Assembly: GCF_007829035.1 (NCBI RefSeq)
Contig: NZ_VIVQ01000001.1
Coordinates: 1,922,001 to 1,986,000 of the forward strand
Direction of reading: 5' to 3'
Origin: Rudaeicoccus suwonensis
GTDB lineage: Bacteria > Actinomycetota > Actinomycetes > Actinomycetales > Dermatophilaceae
DNA: 64,000 nt
The notes under the pieces are model-generated. The model was given only the letters and a program-made list of their open reading frames with translations. It did not search any database and had not been told where the DNA came from. The translations under genes and the position numbers were made by a program. Positions 50,841-58,918 of the stretch are shown here, piece by piece; position 1 is the first letter of the stretch, and the number at the start of each line of letters is the position of its first letter.

Positions 50841-51749
50841 TCAGTCAGTCTTCGGATCGGCGTCGGCCCCGGCCCGCTGCGACGTCGCGTCGACCGAGTC
50901 GGCCTCGGTGCTCTCATAGTGATCGCGCTCGCCGTCGGCCGGCTTCTTGTCGACGGACTCGGTCTTGACAGTCTCGTCGCCGTGCCGCGGCAGGCGTCCC
51001 ACCTGCTCCTTCGCGTGTGACGCCAGAGCCGCAGCGCCCGTCACTGCGCCGCCCCCGATCTCCTTCGCCTTCTGCGCGATGCGGTTCTTCACCGTTGCGG
51101 CATACACATCGACGTACTCCTGGCCGGACAGCAGCATCAGTTCGTACATCACCTCGTCGGTGATCGACCGCAGGACGAACCGATCGTCCTGCATGCCTTC
51201 GTAGCGCGAGAAATCCATCGGCTTGCCGAAGCGGACGTGCGGGCGCACGATCCGGCCGAACAGCTTGCCCTGCGGCGCGATCTCGTCGGTGCCGATGACC
51301 GCCACCGGAATGATCGGGACCTTGGCCTCGAGCACCATCCGGGCGATACCGGTCTTGCCCTTGTACAACCGGCCGTCCGGCGAGCGCGTGCCTTCGGGGT
51401 AGATGCCGAACAACTCGCCCTGCCGCAGGATCTTCAACCCGGTCGCGAGTGCTCCGGCAGCCGCTGTGCCACTACTGCGATCGATCGGCACCTGTCCGGC
51501 ACCGGAGAAGAACGCGCGCTGCAACCGGCCCTTGATACCGGGGCTGGTGAAGTACTCCGCCTTGGCCACGAAGGTCACCCGCCGGGGAATCGCGAGCGGC
51601 ATGAACAACCAGTCGGCCACCGACAGGTGGTTGCTCGCCAGAATTGCCGGACCTTCCTCCGGAACGTTCTGCGCACCCTCGACCGTCGGACGGAAAACGC
51701 CCTTGAGCAGGGGGCCGAGCAACACCCATTTGAGCAACCAGTAGAACAA
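50841..51749 (-). CDS. 1-acyl-sn-glycerol-3-phosphate acyltransferase (PlsC-like)
   Basis: 302 residues. The active-site motifs NHLSVADW (NHxxxxD), IDRS, FGIYPEGTRSPDG and PIIPVAVIGTD are present; a hydrophobic N-terminus should attach it to the membrane. It makes phosphatidate in phospholipid synthesis, or a related acyl transfer. The start is TTG at 51749, five bases after a strong GAGGAGG. The last 60 residues are acidic and low-complexity. Position matches Rv2182c. Confidence 0.92.
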   Translation of the reverse strand: MFYWLLKWVLLGPLLKGVFRPTVEGAQNVPEEGPAILASNHLSVADWLFMPLAIPRRVTFVAKAEYFTSPGIKGRLQRAFFSGAGQVPIDRSSGTAAAGALATGLKILRQGELFGIYPEGTRSPDGRLYKGKTGIARMVLEAKVPIIPVAVIGTDEIAPQGKLFGRIVRPHVRFGKPMDFSRYEGMQDDRFVLRSITDEVMYELMLLSGQEYVDVYAATVKNRIAQKAKEIGGGAVTGAAALASHAKEQVGRLPRHGDETVKTESVDKKPADGERDHYESTEADSVDATSQRAGADADPKTD

Positions 51750-51827
51750 CCGTGCCTCCTCGCATCGATTCGGGTGAACAATACGGCAGCGGGCTCCGGC
51801 GCGCCTGGCTGGTGGAATGATGTGCTC

Positions 51828-51971
51828 ATGGGGATCCTTGCCTCCGGAAACCGATTGAGCTGTGCTCGTCTCAAGCGTGTCAGCAGCGTCCCGAGGCTCC
51901 CCCTCGACAACACTGCCGGTCTGGCTGAGGATGAGTCAGTGAGTTTCGTGCGCCGGGTGAGTGCCTCGTGA
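51828..51971 (+). CDS. possible 47-residue small protein overlapping the next gene
   Basis: ATG at 51828 opens a 47-codon frame (MGILASGNRLSCARLK...) whose TGA overlaps the GTG of the membrane-protein gene (GTGA). GGTGGAAT lies upstream. It could be a leader peptide that couples translation, or chance: no homology is recognised. Confidence 0.25.
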   Translation: MGILASGNRLSCARLKRVSSVPRLPLDNTAGLAEDESVSFVRRVSAS

Positions 51972-52486
51972 CTCCCGAGCGCGCCGAGGAACCCGACGGG
52001 CAGACCGACATCGACCGGCAATTCGCCGAGATCATCGCCCATTTCGACCCGCCACAGTACCCATGGGAGGACGCGCGGGCGCTCGGCGACCAGTCGGACA
52101 CCGAGCGCGCCGCCCCGGCGGCATCCGAAGATCGGCCCACCCCGTCGAGCGATGACTCGACGGAGCAACCACCACCTGCTGCCCTTCCCACGCAGTGGCG
52201 CATCCCCTCCGAAGCCGAGTCGATGTCGTTCCTGGAGGACGACGGCGACTTCGAAGCGCCGCCGCTACGTCCGTTGCCCGATGCAGATGACCTGGGGTTC
52301 TGGAGCATCCTGGGATGTCTGGTGGCAGGCCCGTTGTGGCTGTTGTACTTGTTCCTGTTCGACCAGTACGCCGCCCCACTGTGGTGGGTGCTGGCCTGCG
52401 CGCTGATCGTCGCCGGTGTGGTGCAACTGATCATGCGGCAACCGAAGCACCGCCCCGATGACGGGGACGACGGCGCCAGACTGTGA
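51968..52486 (+). CDS. hypothetical membrane protein with acidic N-terminus
   Basis: 172 residues. The first 105 are acidic and Pro/Ser-rich (FAEIIAHFDPPQYPWEDAR, a recurring actinobacterial pattern), followed by two membrane segments (about 109-128 and 131-153) and a short charged tail. Function unknown. GTG at 51968 is the first start after the preceding short frame; no good Shine-Dalgarno is visible. Convergent with the EEP-family gene ten bases later. Confidence 0.72.
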   Translation: MTPERAEEPDGQTDIDRQFAEIIAHFDPPQYPWEDARALGDQSDTERAAPAASEDRPTPSSDDSTEQPPPAALPTQWRIPSEAESMSFLEDDGDFEAPPLRPLPDADDLGFWSILGCLVAGPLWLLYLFLFDQYAAPLWWVLACALIVAGVVQLIMRQPKHRPDDGDDGARL

Positions 52487-52496
52487 GCCGGTCGGC

Positions 52497-53210
52497 TCAG
52501 TCCGTCGCGAGCGCACTCAGATCGAGGTCGACGACCACCGGGCGATGATCGCTGGCCGTCGCGACGTCGGCGTCGACGAGGTCGAGGCCCGGTGTACGAC
52601 CAGTGATCAAGGGACTGGCGAAGATCGCATCGATCTGCTTGTGCGGTGCCTTCGCCGGATAGGTCGGGACCGACTCGCTCACCTGGGCAAGCCCATCGCT
52701 CAGCTCGGTCCACGCCGCATCGCCTGGCTCCTCATTGAGGTCCCCGCCCACCACGGCCGGCCGCCCGGCGGCCGTCGCAGCCGCACGTATGGCGCGGACA
52801 TGTGGCAGCCGCTCGGAGCTGCGGAGCGGCAGATGCACGCTGGCGACGACCAACGACTCATGACCGGGCAGCCGCACCGTGGCCATCGCATAACCGCGTG
52901 GTTCATCGAAGATCCGCACCGGCAGCGTGGCGTGGTGCGCCTCCAGCAGATCCACCCGGAGGCTGGTCATCAGCGTCGTGCTCATCCGGCCGCGCGCACC
53001 GCCGAACCAGGTCAACCCCAACTCGTCGGCGAAACCGGCGAGCCGGTGACCCGACAACGGATGACGCGGAACCTCTTGCAGCAGAAGCACATCCGCATCG
53101 ATGGCTCGAATGACCCGTGTGATCGCAGCGCGGTCGTCCTTGAAGATTCGCAGGTTGTACGACGCGACGCGCAGCACGTGCGATGAGCGTGTTTCCGTGG
53201 GCTGCGTCAT
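52497..53210 (-). CDS. endonuclease/exonuclease/phosphatase (EEP) family protein
   Basis: 237 residues. EEP fold motifs: VASYNLRIFKDD, LLLQEVPRH (metal Glu), GGDLNEEPGD and ASDHRPVVVDLDL (catalytic His/Asp). It may be a DNase or a phosphodiesterase; no signal peptide. The ATG overlaps the ROK-kinase stop by four bases (ATGA), so it is the last gene of the leftward string from the SRPBCC gene. Confidence 0.87.
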   Translation of the reverse strand: MTQPTETRSSHVLRVASYNLRIFKDDRAAITRVIRAIDADVLLLQEVPRHPLSGHRLAGFADELGLTWFGGARGRMSTTLMTSLRVDLLEAHHATLPVRIFDEPRGYAMATVRLPGHESLVVASVHLPLRSSERLPHVRAIRAAATAAGRPAVVGGDLNEEPGDAAWTELSDGLAQVSESVPTYPAKAPHKQIDAIFASPLITGRTPGLDLVDADVATASDHRPVVVDLDLSALATD

Positions 53211-54229
53211 ACCCGACTCTCCTCCGAACGTGCCAGATCGGCCGCGCCGATGAACCCGGCTTCATTTCCCAGTCCGGCCGCGACGATGCGCGCCTCCGGA
53301 CGATAACCTCGACCGGCGAGGTGCCGGCGGAACGCATCTCGAGCCGGCTCGAGCAGCAGGTCGCCGGCGGCGCTGACTCCCCCGCCGATGACGAACGCAC
53401 CGGGATCGAAGGCATTGGCCAGGTTCGCGAGCCCGACGCCGAGCCAGGTGCCGATCTCGGCGAGCAATTCGGCCGCTGTCGGATCACCCGCCCGGGCGGC
53501 CTCGGTGATCATCGGCCCGCTCAACGACTGCGGATCACTGCCGACGGTCGCAGCCAGATCGTGCGCGAGCGGAGAGCCCGCCTGGATCAGCGAACGCGCC
53601 TCGCGCACAAGGGCATTGCCACTGGCGTACTGCTCCCAGCAACCCCGGTTTCCGCACTCGCAGCGGTGACCGCCGGGCATGACCTGCATGTGGCCGAACT
53701 CGCCGGCGATGCCGAAGCGACCGCGCTCGATGCGGCCGTTCAGCAGCACCGCGCCGCCGATGCCGGTCCCGAGATTGACCATCAGGACATGGGACTCACC
53801 CTGCACGCTGCCGAAGCGCCATTCCGCCCAGCATGCCGCGTTGGCGTCGTTGTCGACGAACACCGGCAGGTCGATCCGCTTGGCCAAGGCGTCGCGCAAC
53901 GGCTCGTGCCGCCAGGACAGATGCGGCGCGAAGACAACGGTCGCCCGGTCGGCCGCCACGAATCCGGCAGCCCCGATGCCGATGGCGCCGACCGGCCGGT
54001 CGGCGAGTTCGAGCAACTCGTCGACGACGCTGACGATCATGTCCTCCACGACCAGCGGCTTCGTCGATCGATGCGGTGTGTCACGACGGGCACGCCGGGA
54101 TACGGCGCCGGTGTCATCCACCAGACCACCGGCAACCTTGGTGCCGCCGATGTCGATGCCGATGGCAAGCGGGGTCTGCTCGTCGGCCGTTCTCGCCCCA
54201 GAGCCCGGGTGCACCCCGGCCTGGGTCAC
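53207..54229 (-). CDS. ROK family sugar kinase, second of a tandem pair
   Basis: 340 residues. ATP motif IGIDIGGTKVAGGLVDD, sugar site DNDANAACWAEW, LGTGIGGAVLLNG, and the zinc-binding ROK signature HRCECGNRGCWEQYASG. It probably phosphorylates glucose or a related hexose. GTG at 54229 overlaps the upstream ROK stop (GTGA). The first 20 residues before the ATP site are longer than in its neighbour. The protein is a diverged paralogue of the upstream kinase. Confidence 0.9.
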   Translation of the reverse strand: MTQAGVHPGSGARTADEQTPLAIGIDIGGTKVAGGLVDDTGAVSRRARRDTPHRSTKPLVVEDMIVSVVDELLELADRPVGAIGIGAAGFVAADRATVVFAPHLSWRHEPLRDALAKRIDLPVFVDNDANAACWAEWRFGSVQGESHVLMVNLGTGIGGAVLLNGRIERGRFGIAGEFGHMQVMPGGHRCECGNRGCWEQYASGNALVREARSLIQAGSPLAHDLAATVGSDPQSLSGPMITEAARAGDPTAAELLAEIGTWLGVGLANLANAFDPGAFVIGGGVSAAGDLLLEPARDAFRRHLAGRGYRPEARIVAAGLGNEAGFIGAADLARSEESRV

Positions 54230-55182
54230 GCCTCGATCTCCATCGCCAGCATGGCAGCGCCGATGACGCCTGCATCGTTGCCGAGGGTGGCACCGGCGAA
54301 TCCGGCCACCGGCAACTGGCCGAGGCCGGGCTGCTGCGCGCGGTATGCCGCACGCATCGGCTCCAGCAGCAGGTCCCCGGCGTCGGCCACGCCACCGCCG
54401 ATGACGAACAATTCCGGGTCGCACACTGCCGACAACGACGCGGCTGCCTCGCCGAGCCAGCGGCCGAGATCCGCAAGGAGTCCGATCGCCGCCGGGTCGT
54501 CGGCCTTGGCGGCCTCTGTCACGTGCGAACCCCGCAGTGCGGCGACGTCGCCGTCGCACATCTGCGACAACACCGCTGCCTCAGGCGCGCCGGACTGCAC
54601 GAGTTTCCGAGCAGCGCGCAGCAGCGCCGAGCCGCTGCCGTAGGCCTCCAGGCATCCCCTCTTGCCGCAGCCGCACGGCAGCCCGTCCGGCATGACGCGC
54701 AGATGGCCGATCTCGCCGCCGAACCCGAAGGCACCGCGGACAAGGTTGCCGTCATTGATGATTCCCCCGCCCACACCGGTGCCGACAGTCATCATGATCA
54801 TGTCGTCGGCGGCCTTCCCACCGCCGTGCAGGAACTCGCCGTATGCCGCTGCGTTGGCATCGTTCTCGATCAGCACGGGCAGTTCGACCTGACTGGACAG
54901 CCGAGCCTTCAGCGGCTCGTCGCGCCACGCGAGGTTCGGCGCGAACAGCACGGTCGAGCCGACCTTATCGATGTACCCGGCGCACGCCACACCGACACCG
55001 GCAATGTGGTCGGCGCCCGCGGCGAGTTCGAGGATCAGATCCGCCGTGGTGTGGGCGATCGCGTCAGGATCCTGCGCGGGTGTGTCACGTCGCGCCCGGC
55101 GGACGATCTGTCCGCCCTGGTCGACCACACCACCGGCGATCTTGGTGCCGCCGATGTCGATGCCGATGCTGACCGTTGCCAT
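54226..55182 (-). CDS. ROK family glucokinase, first of a tandem pair
   Basis: 318 residues. IGIDIGGTKIAGGVVDQGG at the start, ENDANAAAYGEF, VGTGVGGGIINDG and the zinc motif LPCGCGKRGCLEAYGSG. ATP-dependent glucokinase is the usual role of this actinobacterial lineage. ATG at 55182 overlaps the preceding small gene by one base; AAGGAG lies about 11 bases upstream. Tandem with the second ROK gene. Confidence 0.92.
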   Translation of the reverse strand: MATVSIGIDIGGTKIAGGVVDQGGQIVRRARRDTPAQDPDAIAHTTADLILELAAGADHIAGVGVACAGYIDKVGSTVLFAPNLAWRDEPLKARLSSQVELPVLIENDANAAAYGEFLHGGGKAADDMIMMTVGTGVGGGIINDGNLVRGAFGFGGEIGHLRVMPDGLPCGCGKRGCLEAYGSGSALLRAARKLVQSGAPEAAVLSQMCDGDVAALRGSHVTEAAKADDPAAIGLLADLGRWLGEAAASLSAVCDPELFVIGGGVADAGDLLLEPMRAAYRAQQPGLGQLPVAGFAGATLGNDAGVIGAAMLAMEIEA

Positions 55183-55658
55183 CAGTCCTCTGCTCCTTGA
55201 ACCGGTATGTCGACGCCCGCGTGCCTTTCGGCCGGGCTGTTGCTGTCGTGCGCCTGCGGGGTCTGTCCAGCTGCGGCATCGCGCCGGCTGGAGGCAACTT
55301 CGTGCAGGCTTCCCGACACCATGGCCAGCAGATCCGCAACCCGGTCGATGACATCGGGACGGATCGCCTGGACCAGTCCCGCGAGCCGGCAGACCGGACA
55401 GACACGGCATACAGCATCGAGTGCAGTGGCTTGACCGCACCCGCATCCGGGTTCTGGGGGCTCGTGCGCCTCCGCTCGTGGTGTCGACGACCCCTGACCC
55501 GCGGTGTCGTCACGCGCGGCATCGGCCGACCGATCGGCGTCAGCGTGTTGCGAGTGGGTGTCGGACACTCCTCCCGCCCAGGCGGCGAATGCCTCGGCGA
55601 GGCGAAGAGCCTCGGCAGCTACCGGACCGGCGCTGTCGCTCGGTGGAAGGTCGGTCAA
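55182..55658 (-). CDS. conserved hypothetical protein with Cys-rich centre
   Basis: 158 residues. An alanine-rich helix (SAGPVAAEALRLAEAFAAWA) is followed by an Asp/Ala/Thr-rich linker, a cysteine cluster (GCGCG, CRVCPVC) and a helix AIRPDVIDRVADLLAMVSGSL, with a disordered tail. This resembles a small protein often found between the ArsA-like and glucokinase genes in actinobacteria; the cysteines may bind zinc. It overlaps both neighbours by a few bases. Confidence 0.75.
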   Translation of the reverse strand: MTDLPPSDSAGPVAAEALRLAEAFAAWAGGVSDTHSQHADADRSADAARDDTAGQGSSTPRAEAHEPPEPGCGCGQATALDAVCRVCPVCRLAGLVQAIRPDVIDRVADLLAMVSGSLHEVASSRRDAAAGQTPQAHDSNSPAERHAGVDIPVQGAED

Positions 55659-56689
55659 CGGTGGGCTCCTGCAGTCATCGGGTCGAAGGCGACCTCAAGC
55701 ATGCCGTCCCGGAGTCTGGCGCGTGTGGGGTGGCACCGCCGAAGTGCGCTCGGCAGGGGCTTGAGCACCTGGTGACCGGCCGCACGCAACACCAGATCGT
55801 CGTCAACACGTTTGAGATCGAGTTCGTGAAAGCTCAGCAATGGCAGCGACATTCGCCATACATAACCATCCCCGACCGGCGACACGGTGACCGAGTGCGC
55901 GGTCGGTCGCACGAGCGTGTTGTATGTCGCAGGCGTGATCTCGGCATCGGCGTCCCCCACCGTGACCACGTCGACCGATCCAGCCGTCGTCACCAATGCG
56001 TCACGGTCACCGGGCCGACCCGCGAGCGCGCGTATCGGCACACCCGCCAGGGCAACACCGACGGCAAGACCGCGGAGCTTGCCGACCGCGCCCTGACCCC
56101 CAACAAGCACGCACCCTCCCGTGGTTCCGGCAACCGCTGCGCGCAGTGCCGTGGCACGCGAACCGGCGACCTGCAGACCGGCCGTGAGATCAGGCATGGA
56201 CCTACTCCGGCCGAGGGCCGCCGCCAGCAACGGCCGTGCCGTGGCCAGCCAGCCAGGGCCGGCCTCACCCAGACGGCTGCAGATCCACGGCAGGGTCATG
56301 ATCAGACGCGCGAGTTCTGCGACGGCAGGTCCGGCGTCGATCACCACGAGCCGATCGTCCGCGACGGGAACGGACCACAGCAGTCGCAGTTGCGCAGCGG
56401 TGGTCGTCGTGGCCAACTCGCCACCGAGCCGGGGGTCGATGCCGAAGGCGTCGAGCAGCGCGGCCAGACCGCCGGCGAATCGCTCACCGTCCTCCGGCTG
56501 CTCCGCGAGATGGTGTGCCGGTCGATCCGACTCGACGAAAGAGGTCTTCGCCGCCGCCCCGTATGCCGGGTCGAGGTCGACCACGGTGACCGTGCGACCG
56601 GCGAGCTGTCCGGCGCGCGCAATCGCCGCGGCGTAGGTGGAGACGCCGGACCCCCCGGTTCCTCCGACCAGCACGATCGTCGGCGGCAT
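55655..56689 (-). CDS. GET3/ArsA-like P-loop protein with degenerate Walker A
   Basis: 344 residues. The start VLVGGTGGSGVSTYAAAIA aligns with the ArsA/ParA loop, but the conserved Walker lysine is Val (GSGVST) and the signature first lysine is also missing. VVDLDPAYGAAA and VVVIDAGPA follow as switch-like segments. The C-terminal 80 residues (TAHSVTVSPVGDGYVWRMSL onward) look like the HSP20-like domain attached to some ArsA/GET3 proteins. ATP hydrolysis is doubtful. ATG at 56689 overlaps the SRPBCC stop by one base. Confidence 0.78.
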   Translation of the reverse strand: MPPTIVLVGGTGGSGVSTYAAAIARAGQLAGRTVTVVDLDPAYGAAAKTSFVESDRPAHHLAEQPEDGERFAGGLAALLDAFGIDPRLGGELATTTTAAQLRLLWSVPVADDRLVVIDAGPAVAELARLIMTLPWICSRLGEAGPGWLATARPLLAAALGRSRSMPDLTAGLQVAGSRATALRAAVAGTTGGCVLVGGQGAVGKLRGLAVGVALAGVPIRALAGRPGDRDALVTTAGSVDVVTVGDADAEITPATYNTLVRPTAHSVTVSPVGDGYVWRMSLPLLSFHELDLKRVDDDLVLRAAGHQVLKPLPSALRRCHPTRARLRDGMLEVAFDPMTAGAHR

Positions 56690-57132
56690 CAGCCTTCGGC
56701 GCGCTTCTTGAGACCCTTCAGCGCGGTGTCGATGATCATCTTCTCGGCTTTGCGTCGCAGCATGGCGATCACTGGAATCGTCACGTCGACGCTGAGCTCG
56801 TAGGTCACTCGGGTCGTGTCGCCGTCGGCGACGAGGCGGTAGACGCCATCCATCGCCTTTAAGATCGTGGACTTCACCAGATGCCACTCGACGGTCCCGG
56901 TGCCGTTCTCGACGACGTCCCACACGTAGGACAGCGTGTAGGTGTCCTTGATGACACCGGCGTCGAGTGTCAACTCGACCTGCTCGGGCCAACCGTCCTC
57001 GTCCTCGACCACGACCGTCGCGCTCTTGATCTGACCGGTCCACTCGGGGTACCCGTCGAAATCGGCGATCACGTCGAGCACCTTCGCTGGAGTCGCGTTG
57101 ATGACCACGGACGATTGGGTGCTGTCAGCCAT
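56689..57132 (-). CDS. SRPBCC (START-like, polyketide cyclase type) protein
   Basis: 147 residues with the helix-grip pattern: SSVVINATPAKVLDVIADFDGYPEWTGQIKSA at the N-terminus and a long C-terminal helix (MLRRKAEKMIIDTALKGLKKRAEG). A hydrophobic-ligand binding role is usual, ligand unknown. TAGGGT seven bases before the ATG suggests a leaderless promoter that would drive the whole leftward string to the EEP gene. Confidence 0.9.
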   Translation of the reverse strand: MADSTQSSVVINATPAKVLDVIADFDGYPEWTGQIKSATVVVEDEDGWPEQVELTLDAGVIKDTYTLSYVWDVVENGTGTVEWHLVKSTILKAMDGVYRLVADGDTTRVTYELSVDVTIPVIAMLRRKAEKMIIDTALKGLKKRAEG

Positions 57133-57172
57133 ACCGGTGACCCTACCGGGATCATGGCCGTGTTAGCTCGGA

Positions 57173-58123
57173 TCAACCCGCTCGCACACGTGACCGCAGG
57201 AACGTGGCGTACGCATCGCTCAGTCGCGGGATAGAGGTCGCAAACGCGCTGGCGAATGCGTCGGCAGACCTGGCGTCTGCCGCTCTCACAAATGAGGTGA
57301 ACGCCGCCAGCCCGAATCGGTCGGCCAGGAAGAGGCAGTACGCATATGCGTACTGGTAGGCCTGCTGCGGATCCGCGGACGATCCGGAGAACTCGGCATC
57401 ATCGGGCGGACCAGTGGGAACCTGACCCTTGGCGACAACAGTCGCGAGTTGTGGTGCCGCTGCGGCAAGACCCAGCCCGGTGGGCCGGTACGCCGTGTAC
57501 TCCGCCGAGCCTTCGATCACCCAGTGGTGCACGCCCGTCAGGCCGCCCTGACCGAGCACCGCGTGGGTCAACTCGTGGGCGAGGACCACGACGACCCCCT
57601 CGGCAGTGACCTCGGTGGTCAACTGCGGGCTGATGACGATCAGGCGAGACGGGGTCGTCGTCGCGGCGATCTGCCCGGCCTCACCCGTGCCGCCACCCAG
57701 TGCCCGGAACTCGGTCAGCGTCTTCGGAGCCGCCAGCGTGAGGGGTGCGTGCGCCGCGACTGTCGGCTCTCCCCACACCTGGGACACCCAACCAACGGCC
57801 CGCTCCGCCGCCGTGAACAGCACCTGCAGTTGCGCAGCTGCAACGTCGCCGACCAGCGTCACGCGAGATCCGTGCAACACACGAGCACCAGGCATGCGCG
57901 CGGCGATGCGATCGGTTGCAGTCGCACCACTGCCTCCGGTGGCTGAGCCGCTCGCCCAGCTCCGATGTGTCGCCGTTGTCGACGAAGCACACCCTGCCAG
58001 CGCCGGCGAGGCGCCCATCGACAGCAGTGCTCGAAGGACGAGCCGCCGGTCGACGTGCTGCCGAAGCCAGCCGTCCCCTACGTCGAAACGCACCGGGAGA
58101 GCCGCTGCGGGTTCGTCGATCAC
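57173..58123 (-). CDS. probable Tat-exported lipoprotein with HExxH peptidase motif (peptidase MA-like)
   Basis: 316 residues. DRRLVLRALLSMGASPALAGC gives a twin-arginine-like signal ending in a lipobox with Cys45. The mature part holds VVVLAHELTHAVLG and, 25 residues on, WVIEGSAEYTAY, the HExxH...E arrangement of gluzincin metallopeptidases (MA-like). Substrate unknown. The 24 residues before RR are unusually long. GTG at 58123 overlaps the stop of the small Cys-rich gene (GTGA). Confidence 0.78.
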   Translation of the reverse strand: MIDEPAAALPVRFDVGDGWLRQHVDRRLVLRALLSMGASPALAGCASSTTATHRSWASGSATGGSGATATDRIAARMPGARVLHGSRVTLVGDVAAAQLQVLFTAAERAVGWVSQVWGEPTVAAHAPLTLAAPKTLTEFRALGGGTGEAGQIAATTTPSRLIVISPQLTTEVTAEGVVVVLAHELTHAVLGQGGLTGVHHWVIEGSAEYTAYRPTGLGLAAAAPQLATVVAKGQVPTGPPDDAEFSGSSADPQQAYQYAYAYCLFLADRFGLAAFTSFVRAADARSADAFASAFATSIPRLSDAYATFLRSRVRAG

Positions 58124-58338
58124 CCGGTCGAACGTAGCGGACGCCAGGGTTCGATCCGGGCGGTGGCCCGGGCGGCCTCCCCGGCCGACACCATGCCGAG
58201 CGCGGCAAGTGCGTCCACCGCCGCACGTTCGTCGTCATCGAGCCGTAATTCCAGCGGTGCAAGCTGCAGCAGCGCTGTCACCATGCACTCCGCACAGTGG
58301 CGCTCGCGCACCGGGCAGCTGTCGCAGTCGATCTGCAT
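58120..58338 (-). CDS. small four-cysteine protein
   Basis: 72 residues. MQIDCDSCPVRERHCAECM has four cysteines likely to bind zinc or a cluster, followed by helices. Conserved with the adjacent protease gene in actinobacteria as far as I recall, function unknown. GAGGTGAG lies four bases before ATG 58338; a GTG at 58347 would overlap that site and is less likely. Confidence 0.78.
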   Translation of the reverse strand: MQIDCDSCPVRERHCAECMVTALLQLAPLELRLDDDERAAVDALAALGMVSAGEAARATARIEPWRPLRSTG

Positions 58339-58347
58339 CGGTCTCAC

Positions 58348-58779
58348 CTCGTTCCGGAGTTCGGGCGGCCGACTCGGCCGCCGTCACGGACGACGCTAGG
58401 CGCGGGGTGTGACAACCACGTCACGCTGTCCACCACCGGCCTGCCCACCAAGTCGCTCGGCCCGGCCAAACCCTACGACCCGGGCGTCTATGCGGCTCTG
58501 GGCACGAAGGGAAGCAGCGGCACGATCACCGTGCGCGGGTCAAGTACAGGGTCCAGCTTCACTGTTCGCGCGGCCTTGCCCAAGAGCTGCGCCGGACTTC
58601 CGACCATCAAGCCGGTGGCGCCGACGTGGGGAGCCTCCGGCCCGCCCGTGGTCACCGACGGTCCGGCAGCCACCTCGGGCAATGACACCACCCTGATCCT
58701 CGCCGGAGCGGGCCTGGTTGTGGTGGGTGTCGCGTCCGCAGGCACCGGCCTTCGGATGCAGATGAAGCGTCGCCGCTGA
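58348..58779 (+). pseudogene. 5'-truncated remnant of a surface/secreted protein gene
   Basis: An open frame ends at 58779 and shows an extracytoplasmic-looking Ser/Thr/Gly-rich stretch (STTGLPTKSLGPAKPYDPG onward) followed by a membrane segment (TTLILAGAGLVVVGVASA) and a basic tail (LRMQMKRRR), the ending of a wall- or membrane-anchored protein. No ATG, GTG or TTG start exists after the antisense 4-Cys gene begins, and no signal peptide is present. I read it as a decayed 3' end. This, with the hairpin, fills the 580-base gap 58339-58918. Confidence 0.5.
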
Positions 58780-58785
58780 GCGGAC

Positions 58786-58845
58786 CGTCATGAGGGAACG
58801 CCCCGTCCGCTGGGTTCACAGCGGGTGGGGCGTTCCCTCATGACG
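58786..58845. repeat. very long, near-perfect hairpin
   Basis: TCATGAGGGAACGCCCC (58788-58804) pairs perfectly with 58827-58843, extends two more pairs outward, and continues inward through two G-T wobbles into CCGCTG/CAGCGG with a GGTTCA loop: about 27 pairs. There is no T tract, so a terminator role for the remnant is uncertain; it could be a REP-like element. Confidence 0.7.
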
Positions 58846-58918
58846 CAGGCCAGTACTGCTGCGGTCCCTCGGCGCGGCGCGGCGGTGGTTGTCGTACCCG
58901 GGGCCTAGCGTCAGCGGC

